Below the pieces are notes generated by a model that was given only the letters and a program-made list of their open reading frames with translations, was not told where the DNA came from and did not search any database. DNA of 56,023 bases from Flavobacteriales bacterium (GTDB taxonomy: Bacteria; Bacteroidota; Bacteroidia; Flavobacteriales; Flavobacteriaceae): contig JAMONV010000005.1 of the NCBI GenBank assembly GCA_027066365.1, positions 1 to 56,023 on the forward strand. Direction: 5' to 3'. Position 1 is the first letter of the stretch. Each line of letters opens with the position of its first letter. Positions 1 to 6,466 of this stretch are shown here, one piece after another. The translations under genes were made by a program, and so were the position numbers.

Positions 1-39
1 ACCGGCCTGTCATCCCGACGAATGTCGGGACGGGTTCGA
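1..39 (+). repeat. tRNA-Asp-derived hairpin repeat, copy 1
   Basis: The first 12 bases repeat the anticodon arm of the tRNA-Asp at 72-145. They are followed by a perfect 7-bp inverted repeat (TCCCGAC, loop GAAT, GTCGGGA) and then by the T-arm start CGGGTTCGA. The 3' half of the anticodon stem and the variable loop are therefore replaced by a foreign hairpin. The same chimera recurs at 507-545, with 34 of 39 positions matching. It cannot fold as a tRNA. It may begin before the window. Confidence 0.7.
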
Positions 40-71
40 TGACAGCGCAAGAGATCGTTGAGAAAAAAAAT

Positions 72-145
72 GGTGCGGTAGTTCAGTTGGTTAGAATACC
101 GGCCTGTCACGCCGGGGGTCGCGGGTTCGAGTCCCGTCCGCACCG
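72..145 (+). tRNA. tRNA-Asp (GTC)
   Basis: A full cloverleaf can be drawn. The acceptor stem pairs GGTGCGG (72-78) with CCGCACC (138-144), the discriminator is G145, the anticodon stem CCGGC/GCCGG encloses anticodon GTC at 106-108, and the T arm is GCGGG-TTCGAGT-CCCGT. CCA is not encoded. No Bacteroidota-type promoter is visible in the 71 bases upstream, so the gene may belong to a transcript starting outside the window. Its 3' end is duplicated at 537-573. Confidence 0.95.
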
Positions 146-151
146 CGAGGT

Positions 152-179
152 GCCGTCTTGTGAGAAGACGGCATTTTTT
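152..179 (+). terminator. Rho-independent terminator after tRNA-Asp
   Basis: An 8-bp perfect stem (GCCGTCTT 152-159 with AAGACGGC 165-172) with a 5-base loop is followed by A and six T. The left arm lies inside the 37-bp repeat shared with 537-573, but the right arm does not. The second copy has therefore lost the terminator. The GIY-YIG start codon begins one base after the T tract. Confidence 0.8.
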
Positions 180-482
180 ATGGAATATTACGTTTACATA
201 ATTTATTCGGAGTTTTTCGATAAATATTACAAAGGCTATACGCGCTGTCCTTTGTTGCGTTTGCGTGAACACAACGAAGGGCGAAGTAGTTATACGTCTT
301 CCTATAAGCCGTGGCGTTTGGTTTATTTGGAGCGATTTTCAAGCAAGCGCGAAGCTTTAATACGCGAGCGTGGTATAAAGAAGTTCGGCAAGGCACAATT
401 GCGCCGGCTGATATCATCCGCGAAAAATTTGCTCAACACTCCCGATTTTGAATTACAATGTCGTTGTTTAGTTAAGAAATGA
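180..482 (+). CDS. Small GIY-YIG nuclease-family protein
   Basis: This 100-residue protein is a complete single GIY-YIG domain of the short UPF0213/YhbQ-like type. The N-terminal strands carry the GIY and YIG equivalents (VYI at 5-7 and YKG at 17-19), then the conserved Arg in LRLREHN, the PWRLVYLE strand and the REALIRERGIKKF helix with the conserved Glu. Such domains cut DNA by a Tyr/Arg/Glu/metal mechanism, but this short family has no assigned biological role. The ATG at 180 is chosen because the reading frame upstream runs through the tRNA gene, which cannot be coding. The gene sits between tRNA-Asp and a tRNA-Asp-derived repeat, and its start codon touches the tRNA terminator, so expression by readthrough is possible. 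No DNA-binding extension is visible. Confidence 0.85.
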   Translation: MEYYVYIIYSEFFDKYYKGYTRCPLLRLREHNEGRSSYTSSYKPWRLVYLERFSSKREALIRERGIKKFGKAQLRRLISSAKNLLNTPDFELQCRCLVKK

Positions 483-506
483 CCGGTTGGGAAATGATAG
501 ATAAAA

Positions 507-573
507 ACCGGCCAGTCATCCCGACTTTCGTCGGGACGGGTTCGAGTCCCGTCCGCACCGCGAGGTGCCGTCT
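507..573 (+). repeat. tRNA-Asp-derived hairpin repeat, copy 2, with tRNA 3' end
   Basis: Bases 507-545 match copy 1 at 1-39, with the same 7-bp stem but a different loop (TTTC). Bases 537-573 are a perfect 37-bp copy of 122-158, covering the T arm and 3' acceptor strand of tRNA-Asp plus 13 bases of flank. No intact 5' half precedes it, so this is a non-functional tRNA fragment. With the real tRNA it brackets the GIY-YIG gene as a direct repeat. Confidence 0.85.
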
Positions 574-637
574 GGAATATACTATTCAAAAAAAAACGGT
601 TTTTAAAAGAAAAACAATTTTTATGTTTGTTTTTCGT

Positions 638-664
638 TTTGAAGTAAAAATATCTTTATCTTTG
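638..664 (+). promoter_or_regulatory. Candidate promoter for marC
   Basis: TATCTTTG at 657-664 fits the Bacteroidota -7 element TAnnTTTG. A TTTG lies at 638-641, although the spacer of 15 is shorter than the usual 17-23. The element ends 17 bases before the marC ATG. Confidence 0.45.
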
Positions 665-681
665 TCGCAAAATTTTTTAAA

Positions 682-1251
682 ATGTTCAATTTGAAGGAAG
701 TCCTCACCGCATCTATGGTGCTTTTTGCCGTTATTGATATTATAGGAAGTATTCCTGTGATTATAGATTTACGCAAAAAGGTTGGACATATTCAATCGGA
801 AAAGGCAACGCTTGTGGCAGGTGCTTTGATGATTGCTTTTCTTTTTATTGGCGAGGAATTACTTAAATTAGTAGGAATTGATGTTCAATCTTTTGCCGTT
901 GCCGGTTCTTTTATTTTATTTTTCTTGGCCATGGAGATGATTTTGGGGGTTCGTATATTTCATGACGACGAGCCTGAGACCGCTTCGGTGGTTCCGTTGG
1001 CTTTTCCGTTGATTGCCGGTGCAGGAACGTTGACAACGATTTTGACTATCAGAGCGGAATATCACACACTAAATATTGCAATTGCTATTGTTTTGAACAT
1101 GATTTTTGTTTATATGGTTTTGAAATCGTCATTGAAAATCGAACGCATTATCGGGAAATCCGGTATTAATGTAGTCAGAAAGGTTTTCGGAATTGTCTTA
1201 TTGGCAATTGCCGTAAAGTTGTTTGTTGGAAATATAAAGTTGATGTTTTAG
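682..1251 (+). CDS. MarC family integral membrane protein
   Basis: This 189-residue protein has about six hydrophobic segments. It carries the family hallmark loop VPLAFPLIAGAGTLTTIL around residues 104-121 and the N-terminal FAVIDIIGSIPVI segment, both typical of MarC (UPF0056). MarC was named after an Escherichia coli locus once linked to multiple antibiotic resistance. That role was not upheld, and the transported substrate is unknown. The length is normal for the family. A -7 promoter element lies just upstream, and the small DUF2892 gene follows 38 bases downstream on the same strand. Confidence 0.9.
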   Translation: MFNLKEVLTASMVLFAVIDIIGSIPVIIDLRKKVGHIQSEKATLVAGALMIAFLFIGEELLKLVGIDVQSFAVAGSFILFFLAMEMILGVRIFHDDEPETASVVPLAFPLIAGAGTLTTILTIRAEYHTLNIAIAIVLNMIFVYMVLKSSLKIERIIGKSGINVVRKVFGIVLLAIAVKLFVGNIKLMF

Positions 1252-1289
1252 TTTGTGAATTTTTGTATATTGGCTAAAAATTACACCTT

Positions 1290-1499
1290 ATGAAAAAGAA
1301 CATAGGAATAACGGATAAGTGGATTAGGTTGATTATCGCCTTTTCTTTAGTTTTGTGGGTTTGGTTTGATAATTCTTTAAGTCAAAAAACACAATTCATT
1401 ATTTTGGCTGTGGCATTTATAAGCGCTTTGACTTCTTTTTTGGAGTTTTGTCCGTTATATTTGCCTTTGGGTATTTCAACACGAGAAGAAAAAGAATAG
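1290..1499 (+). CDS. DUF2892 (YgaP-like) small membrane protein
   Basis: This 69-residue protein has two hydrophobic segments (about 13-30 and 35-55). It ends in the family signature CPLYLPLGIST, which matches the CPLY...GI(S/N)T pattern of DUF2892, the membrane domain also found at the C terminus of the rhodanese YgaP. Family members are inner-membrane proteins without an established activity. The start MKKNIGITDKWIRL is typical. It follows marC closely and could be co-transcribed, while the tRNA-Gln downstream has its own promoter. Confidence 0.85.
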   Translation: MKKNIGITDKWIRLIIAFSLVLWVWFDNSLSQKTQFIILAVAFISALTSFLEFCPLYLPLGISTREEKE

Positions 1500-1501
1500 T
1501 T

Positions 1502-1532
1502 TTTGTGAGAAAAATTTTTTTTTTTATCTTTG
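1502..1532 (+). promoter_or_regulatory. Promoter of tRNA-Gln
   Basis: TTTG at 1502-1505, a spacer of 19, then TATCTTTG at 1525-1532 match the Bacteroidota consensus TTTG-N19-TAnnTTTG exactly. The tRNA begins 19 bases after the -7 element. Confidence 0.75.
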
Positions 1533-1550
1533 CATCGCTTTTTGAAAAAT

Positions 1551-1621
1551 AGACCCATGGTGTAACGGTAGCACTACAGATTTTGGTTCTGTCTGTCCAG
1601 GTTCGAATCCTGGTGGGTCTA
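1551..1621 (+). tRNA. tRNA-Gln (TTG)
   Basis: The acceptor stem pairs AGACCCA (1551-1557) with TGGGTCT (1614-1620), and the discriminator is A1621. The anticodon stem ACAGA/TCTGT encloses the loop TTTTGGT with anticodon TTG at 1583-1585. The T arm is CCAGG-TTCGAAT-CCTGG. CCA is not encoded. It has its own promoter upstream and a terminator downstream. Confidence 0.95.
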
Positions 1622-1625
1622 CGGA

Positions 1626-1651
1626 AGCGGCCTGTAACGGGTCGCTTTTTT
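1626..1651 (+). terminator. Terminator after tRNA-Gln
   Basis: AGCGGCC (1626-1632) pairs with GGTCGCT (1640-1646) with one G-T wobble and a 7-base loop. A run of six T at 1646-1651 follows. Confidence 0.75.
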
Positions 1652-1681
1652 ATTTGGAATAAATTGGTCAATTTTGCGTTT

Positions 1682-2938
1682 ATGAAGTGTATGAAGCAAC
1701 TTTTCATTTTATTGGGAGGATTGATTTTTTTAGGGGGATGTAGTGAAACCGCAAAAAAAAATGAAAGTCAGAAGGAATTGATGCGTTTGAAGGAACCTGT
1801 GTCGATAAAGGAACCGGAATTTTTTTTGAATTTTAATTTGGATAGTTTCACTGTTGAAAAGGCATTGGTGCAATCCGGGCAGACGCTGGGTAATTTATTA
1901 TACGATAAAGGTTTTGATACGAAGCAAATTTATCGGATAACACGCCGTATCGATTCTTTTTTTAAGGTTAAAAATTTAAAAGCGGGGCAGGAATTATATT
2001 GGATTTTGAAGCAAAAGGATACGCTTGAGCCGGTTTTTATGGTATTGAAAGAAAACGATGCTTTTTATAGGATTTTTTCATTGGATACTGTAGAAAAACC
2101 GTTTTACAAAGAATATCATATTCCATTGACGGAGAAAGAGAAAGAGATTTCGTTGAAGATAAAAAATTCGCTTTTTGCCGATTTGGAGAAGGAGGGGTTA
2201 AGCCCCGTTTTGGCATTAAAATTATCTGATATTTATGCTTGGACGGTGGATTTTTTCCATTTGAAGAAAAATGACGGGTTTAAAGCCGTTTATAATGACG
2301 TTTATGCCGATACAACCTATATGGGCGTAGGCGAGATCAAGGCGGCCGTTTTTTATCATTACGGGGATACGTTATATGCTTTTCGTTACGAATTCGATAC
2401 ACTTAATCATTTGTATGATTATTTTGATGAAAAGGGTAGAACATTGCGAAAGCAATTTTTAAAATCGCCAATAAAATTCGGACGCATCAGTTCCCGTTAT
2501 TCGATGAGGCGATATGTGAAGATTTACGGTCGTATCAAACCTCACTTGGGAACCGACTTTGCGGCACCTATAGGAACCCCTATTATGGCTACGGCAGACG
2601 GAGTGGTTGTTAAAGCCGCTTATACGCGAGGCAATGGTAATTATGTAAAAATCAGGCATAATTCCACTTATTCAACGCAATATTTGCATATGAGATCGTT
2701 TGCCAAGGGTATTAAACCCGGCGTGCGAGTCAGGCAAGGGCAAGTGATCGGTTATGTTGGAATGACGGGATATACTACCGGCCCGCATGTTTGTTATCGT
2801 TTTTGGAAGAATGGCAAGCAAGTGGATCCGTTTAAACAAAAATTGCCCGAAGCCAAATCGTTGGATTCCGCTTTGCTGGGTGATTATTTTCGTTTTATTG
2901 AACCTTTAAAACGACAATTGGATTCTATTCCTTTATAA
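1682..2938 (+). CDS. M23 family metallopeptidase lipoprotein
   Basis: This 418-residue protein starts with a lipoprotein signal (lipobox LGGC, Cys at about 20). A LysM/OapA-like region about 60-105 (QSGQTLGNLLYDKGF) probably binds peptidoglycan, and a C-terminal LytM/M23 endopeptidase domain spans about 275-385. The first zinc motif HxxxD is present (H288, D292 in HLGTD). The usual second motif HxH reads H369-V-C371, so the position that normally gives the third zinc ligand is Cys. It is expected to cut peptidoglycan cross-links in the periplasm. The ATG at 1682 is chosen, although 1691 is also possible, because earlier frame sequence overlaps tRNA-Gln. pgi follows after 17 bases, so the two are probably co-transcribed. 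Confidence 0.88.
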   Translation: MKCMKQLFILLGGLIFLGGCSETAKKNESQKELMRLKEPVSIKEPEFFLNFNLDSFTVEKALVQSGQTLGNLLYDKGFDTKQIYRITRRIDSFFKVKNLKAGQELYWILKQKDTLEPVFMVLKENDAFYRIFSLDTVEKPFYKEYHIPLTEKEKEISLKIKNSLFADLEKEGLSPVLALKLSDIYAWTVDFFHLKKNDGFKAVYNDVYADTTYMGVGEIKAAVFYHYGDTLYAFRYEFDTLNHLYDYFDEKGRTLRKQFLKSPIKFGRISSRYSMRRYVKIYGRIKPHLGTDFAAPIGTPIMATADGVVVKAAYTRGNGNYVKIRHNSTYSTQYLHMRSFAKGIKPGVRVRQGQVIGYVGMTGYTTGPHVCYRFWKNGKQVDPFKQKLPEAKSLDSALLGDYFRFIEPLKRQLDSIPL

Positions 2939-2955
2939 TTTATAATTAAACGGAT

Positions 2956-4488
2956 ATGAAAAATATTTTTGAGACTAAAGCTTTTTCCGAACTGAAGCGG
3001 GTGGCATCGAATTCGGAGGATTTTTCTTCAAGTTTAGATTATTTTATCGAACATGAACGCTATGTTTTTGATTTTAGCCGGATGAAAATTCCCGATGGTT
3101 TTTTTCAGGTTTTTGAAAATGCGGCACAAGAATTGGATTTGCAAGGTCAAATCGAGGCAATGTTTAGGGGTGAAAAAATAAATGTTACCGAAAATCGTCC
3201 GGCGTTGCATGTTGCTTTAAGGGCGAAACGGGATGAAGATATTCGGGTGGAAGGAAAAAACGTGGTGGAAAAAGTTTATGAAATCAAGAAGAAAATCAAA
3301 TCTTTGGTCGAACGTTTTCGTAGTGGCCAAATGCATGGCATAACCGGGAAAAGGCTCAAAACGGTTGTGAATATAGGTATAGGAGGTTCATATTTGGGAC
3401 CACTCACCGTGACGGAAGCATTGCGAAGACATGATGCGAATGTTCGGTCTTATTTTTTATCTAATGTAGATGATTGGCACTGGCGGGATATTTTTCATAG
3501 GATTAATCCGGAAGAAACCTTATTTGTGATTGTATCCAAATCGTTTGGCACTAAGGAGACATTGATGAATGCATCTATGTTGAAGGAGAAATTGGAAACC
3601 GTTTACGGACGAGGTATTGTTGAGAAACAATTTATTGCCGTAACGGCCAATCCTGAGAAAGCGGAAGATTTCGGTATCAATTCTTCCAATATTTTTCCTA
3701 TGTGGAATTGGGTGGGAGGAAGATTTTCTTTATGGTCGTCTGCGGGAATCGCCATTCCATTGACCTTGGGTTATGATGTTTTCGAGCAATTGCTGGAAGG
3801 CGCCAACAGTGCCGACCGGGATTTTCGTCATATGCCGTTCAAGGAAAATCCTGCCATCATTAAAGCGGTTTTGAGTTTCTATTATATTTATTTCAAGAAC
3901 GCTCAATCGGAAGTGTATGTTCCTTATCGTCAAAAGTTGGCTTATTTGCCGCTTTATTTGCAACAATTGATGATGGAGAGCTTGGGAAAAAGCGTAAGAC
4001 GCGATGGCCGACCGGTCAATTATCCGACCGGAAATGTGATTTGGGGCGAGACGGGAACCAATGCCCAGCATTCTTTCTTTCAACTTTTGCACCAAGGAAC
4101 AATGACTATTCCGGTGCATTTTATCGGGAGTTTGGAAGAAGGAGAGAGCATGGAACCGAATCGAACTTTTCTCTTAGCCAATATGTTATCCCAGGCGGAG
4201 TCGTTATATTCGGGGAAGACTTCCGGTGATTTGTTCAGTTTTTTTGCCGGCGGACGCCCCGGTGATATCTGGTTGGTGGATCGATTTGATGCTTGGCAAT
4301 TAGGTTATATGTTGGCGGTTTTTGAGCATCAAACCTATGTGTTGAGTTTGTTATGGGATATTAACGCATTTGACCAATTCGGAGTGGAATTGGGAAAAAT
4401 CAATGCCGACCGTATTTTTGAAATACTCAACAATGACGGTTTGTATAAAGATTCACCGCTTTATCGGTTTATTTTGAATAGGCTTTGA
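2956..4488 (+). CDS. pgi: Glucose-6-phosphate isomerase
   Basis: This cytoplasmic enzyme interconverts glucose-6-phosphate and fructose-6-phosphate in glycolysis and gluconeogenesis. The 510-residue sequence shows the phosphosugar-binding loop GIGGSYLGP (about 138-146), the signature VGGRFSLWSSAGI (about 252-264) with the catalytic region, and the C-terminal motif GTNAQHSFFQLLHQG (about 365-379). It is slightly shorter than the 549-residue E. coli enzyme but has no gap in a key motif. It is downstream of the M23 peptidase and ends one base before the convergent M48 gene. Pyruvate kinase and PEP carboxykinase elsewhere in the window belong to the same central pathway. Confidence 0.97.
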   Translation: MKNIFETKAFSELKRVASNSEDFSSSLDYFIEHERYVFDFSRMKIPDGFFQVFENAAQELDLQGQIEAMFRGEKINVTENRPALHVALRAKRDEDIRVEGKNVVEKVYEIKKKIKSLVERFRSGQMHGITGKRLKTVVNIGIGGSYLGPLTVTEALRRHDANVRSYFLSNVDDWHWRDIFHRINPEETLFVIVSKSFGTKETLMNASMLKEKLETVYGRGIVEKQFIAVTANPEKAEDFGINSSNIFPMWNWVGGRFSLWSSAGIAIPLTLGYDVFEQLLEGANSADRDFRHMPFKENPAIIKAVLSFYYIYFKNAQSEVYVPYRQKLAYLPLYLQQLMMESLGKSVRRDGRPVNYPTGNVIWGETGTNAQHSFFQLLHQGTMTIPVHFIGSLEEGESMEPNRTFLLANMLSQAESLYSGKTSGDLFSFFAGGRPGDIWLVDRFDAWQLGYMLAVFEHQTYVLSLLWDINAFDQFGVELGKINADRIFEILNNDGLYKDSPLYRFILNRL

Positions 4489-4489
4489 T

Positions 4490-5305
4490 TTAATCGAAGA
4501 GTACGCCGTATTTTCGTGCAATGCGTTTGGCTTCCGGCGCCCATTTTTTCAGGTTTTGAATTCGATGTTCGTGTGAGGGGTGTGTGCTTAAAATTTCGGG
4601 CGGTTGATTGGGATTTAATTTCATCATATTATACCAAACTTGAACGGCGGCATCGGGATTGTAGCCGGCGATGGCCATAATGATTTGCCCCATTTTATCG
4701 GCTTCGGCTTCGTGTTTTCGGCTGAAAGGAAGCATTACACCCAAAGTTGTTCCGTAGCCATAAATTGCCAGCCATTTTTGCCGTTCCGGTTCCGGGGCAT
4801 TGGCCGTGGCTAGCATGGTTAGGATTGCTCCGAGATTTTGTGCATACATTTGACTCATACGTTCCGCCCCGTGATTGGCCAAAGCATGAGCGATTTCGTG
4901 TCCCATTACGGCGGCAATTTGGTCGTCGGTTTTTGTTACTTTTAATAAACCTTCAAAATATACCACTTTTCCGCCGGGCATACAAAAGGCATTCATCACC
5001 GAGTCGGCTACCAGGTTGAATTCCCATTGATAACCTTTTAAATCGTCGGACCAACCTTGAGCTTTATAATATTTTTCCACGGCGGAAACCAGTCTTTGAC
5101 CGATGCGTCGAATACGTGCTTGTTGCACTTGATCCTTGGAAACGGGATGCTCCTTTAAAAATTGATCGTATTGAGCAAATGATGCCGGAAAAATTTGGGA
5201 ATTTGGCACCATGTTGAATTGTTTTCGCCCGGTCATTTTGACTGTCGTGCAAGAAATCGCCAATAATACCGATAGTAAAACGAAATTAAGTCTGAATTTT
5301 AACAT
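4490..5305 (-). CDS. M48 family metallopeptidase lipoprotein
   Basis: This 271-residue protein has a signal peptide with a lipobox ending in Cys (LAISC, about residue 19). It has a zinc-protease motif HEIAH within MGHEIAHALANHGAERM and a downstream AEADKMG segment supplying the third ligand Glu. It resembles the periplasmic M48 proteases LoiP/YcaL, which act in outer-membrane protein quality control, more than the membrane-embedded HtpX, because no multi-span membrane region is present. The start is the first ATG and gives a good lipoprotein signal. The gene is separated from bL31 upstream by a terminator and converges with pgi. The substrate is unknown. Confidence 0.9.
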   Translation of the reverse strand: MLKFRLNFVLLSVLLAISCTTVKMTGRKQFNMVPNSQIFPASFAQYDQFLKEHPVSKDQVQQARIRRIGQRLVSAVEKYYKAQGWSDDLKGYQWEFNLVADSVMNAFCMPGGKVVYFEGLLKVTKTDDQIAAVMGHEIAHALANHGAERMSQMYAQNLGAILTMLATANAPEPERQKWLAIYGYGTTLGVMLPFSRKHEAEADKMGQIIMAIAGYNPDAAVQVWYNMMKLNPNQPPEILSTHPSHEHRIQNLKKWAPEAKRIARKYGVLFD

Positions 5306-5340
5306 GGCAGGATATTTTTGCCTTAAATTTACGAAAAAAA

Positions 5341-5369
5341 ATAAAAACCGCCTTGGCTATCAAGACGGT
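5341..5369 (-). terminator. Terminator after the bL31 gene
   Basis: On the minus strand ACCGTCTTG pairs with CAAGGCGGT with one G-T wobble around a 5-base loop, followed by TTTTTAT. It separates rpmE2 from the M48 gene downstream. Confidence 0.75.
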
Positions 5370-5401
5370 CATACATTTTTTGAGTAAGCTTTAGCGCCTG
5401 A

Positions 5402-5656
5402 TTATTTTTTCTGAAATTTGGCGTATTTTTTGCGGAATTTGTCAATACGACCGGTAGTATCAACCAATTGCATTTTTCCGGTATAATAAGGATGTGAAGT
5501 GCGGCTGATTTCCACTTTTACCAACGGATACTCAATACCGTCCACTTCAATGGTTTCTTTGCTTTCGGCTGTCGATCGCATGAGAAATATTTGACCGTTG
5601 GACATATCTTTGAAAGCCACAACACGGTAATTTTCTGGATGAATTCCTTTTTTCAT
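5402..5656 (-). CDS. rpmE2: 50S ribosomal protein bL31, type B
   Basis: This 84-residue protein starts [20 protein letters not shown] and contains TSHPYYTGK and [13 protein letters not shown], the standard bL31 features. It lacks the CxxC zinc pair of type A bL31, so it is the zinc-independent type B form. The ATG at 5656 is preferred over the longer frame because a consensus promoter lies between 5683 and 5713. The gene is monocistronic, with its own promoter and a terminator 32 bases downstream. Confidence 0.96.
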   Translation of the reverse strand: MKKGIHPENYRVVAFKDMSNGQIFLMRSTAESKETIEVDGIEYPLVKVEISRTSHPYYTGKMQLVDTTGRIDKFRKKYAKFQKK

Positions 5657-5682
5657 GATATTCGTTTGATTTAATCCGGCTG

Positions 5683-5713
5683 CAAATTTATAAACTTTCA
5701 ACGAGATTTCAAA
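5683..5713 (-). promoter_or_regulatory. Promoter of rpmE2
   Basis: On the minus strand TTTG (5710-5713), a 19-base spacer and TAAATTTG (5683-5690) match the Bacteroidota vegetative promoter consensus exactly. The start codon lies 26 bases further on, and this decides the ATG at 5656. Confidence 0.75.
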
Positions 5714-5822
5714 AAACAATACTTTAGATTTTTGATATGAATTACGATGCCAAAAATTTTTATTACGAAAGTAAAACAAAAACAATAGATGAAATTGAGT
5801 AAAAAAGTGATATATGTCATTT

Positions 5823-5851
5823 TTTGTTTTTGTCAAAAAATCTTATATTTG
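5823..5851 (+). promoter_or_regulatory. Candidate promoter of the metal locus
   Basis: TTTG at 5823-5826, a 17-base spacer and TATATTTG at 5844-5851 fit the Bacteroidota promoter. The first in-frame start after it is GTG at 5859, only 7 bases on, which would give a nearly leaderless transcript. Confidence 0.55.
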
Positions 5852-5858
5852 TAATGAG

Positions 5859-6251
5859 GTGAAAAGATTAATCGCCATATTGTTTTTGACGGTTTTTATG
5901 TCGGTGCTGATGAGCCCGGTGGCTCCTTTCGTGTATGCTTATGTGTACCATCATTTTATAGAAAAACAACCGCAAATATACATTAAAGCGAATTGTAGAG
6001 AACAAAAAATACATACGGATCCGTATCTGGAAGCTTTGCTGAAGCGGGTTTGTAAACAAAAGAAAAAAGAAGCGCCGAAAGTGCCCGTTTCTTTATTTCA
6101 AACTTTATTCGTTAAAAATTTAATATCGCATACGGTTTCCTCATATGCGGTGGAGCTCTGTTTGTCTATAACCATTTCCGATTTTGTTCCGGAAGTTCCC
6201 TACGATGCTTATATCCCGGGGCTTTTCCGTCCCCCTTCGATTAAAGTTTAA
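5859..6251 (+). CDS. Small membrane-anchored protein, first gene of predicted metal locus
   Basis: This predicted 130-residue protein is not assigned to a named family. It has one N-terminal hydrophobic segment (LIAILFLTVFMSVLMSPVAPF). A predicted periplasmic part then carries Cys and His residues in NCREQKIH and KRVCKQKKK, and it ends GLFRPPSIKV. The layout, including the Pro-rich C terminus, parallels the protein at 6467 (ends IFHPPPFSAFV), so the two are probably distant relatives. The open frame extends back to an ATG at 5814. That start lies upstream of the promoter elements at 5823-5851, so GTG 5859 is preferred. A role in binding a metal near the inner membrane is inference. Confidence 0.6.
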   Translation: MKRLIAILFLTVFMSVLMSPVAPFVYAYVYHHFIEKQPQIYIKANCREQKIHTDPYLEALLKRVCKQKKKEAPKVPVSLFQTLFVKNLISHTVSSYAVELCLSITISDFVPEVPYDAYIPGLFRPPSIKV

Positions 6252-6309
6252 ATATTCCCGTGGATAAGTATGTCCGGACCTTAACTTTCAGGTTCCTTTC
6301 GGGTAGAAT

Positions 6310-6444
6310 CTGTGGGTTGAATTGGTTGTAGGGATACGAAATCCACAGCATATCCAAGTGTTTCATAAAATCATAGTATAGTATTTAGCTTAATAAAACA
6401 TTGAGCTTTAATCGAAACAATAAAATAATAAGTATTTAGCTTAA
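6310..6444 (+). promoter_or_regulatory. Hairpin and 14-bp direct repeat upstream of 6467 gene
   Basis: The gap 6252-6466 has no gene. CTGTGGGT (6310-6317) can pair with ATCCACAG (6341-6348), with one G-T pair. Further on, AGTATTTAGCTTAA occurs twice as a perfect repeat, at 6380-6393 and 6431-6444, with start points 51 bases apart, close to five helical turns. This is a candidate operator for a regulator of the downstream genes. No known riboswitch fold is recognised. Confidence 0.45.
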
Positions 6445-6466
6445 AACCTAATAATCGAATTGCGGC

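Noticed and set aside
39-179. Reading frame extending the GIY-YIG gene upstream through the tRNA
   Set aside because: The translated stretch (VVQLVRIPACHAGGRGFESRP) is tRNA-Asp sequence read as protein; the tRNA fold is perfect, so it is not coding.
479-694. 71-codon frame covering the second tRNA-derived repeat
   Set aside because: Its translation is the hairpin and tRNA 3' end; there is no independent coding signal, and it overlaps the marC promoter.
1583-1681. Longer start for the M23 lipoprotein
   Set aside because: The extension covers the tRNA-Gln and its terminator, and would place the lipoprotein signal internally.
6252-6466. Riboswitch in the gap before the CHGKCH gene
   Set aside because: No cobalamin, TPP or other recognisable conserved core; only a simple hairpin and a direct repeat are visible.
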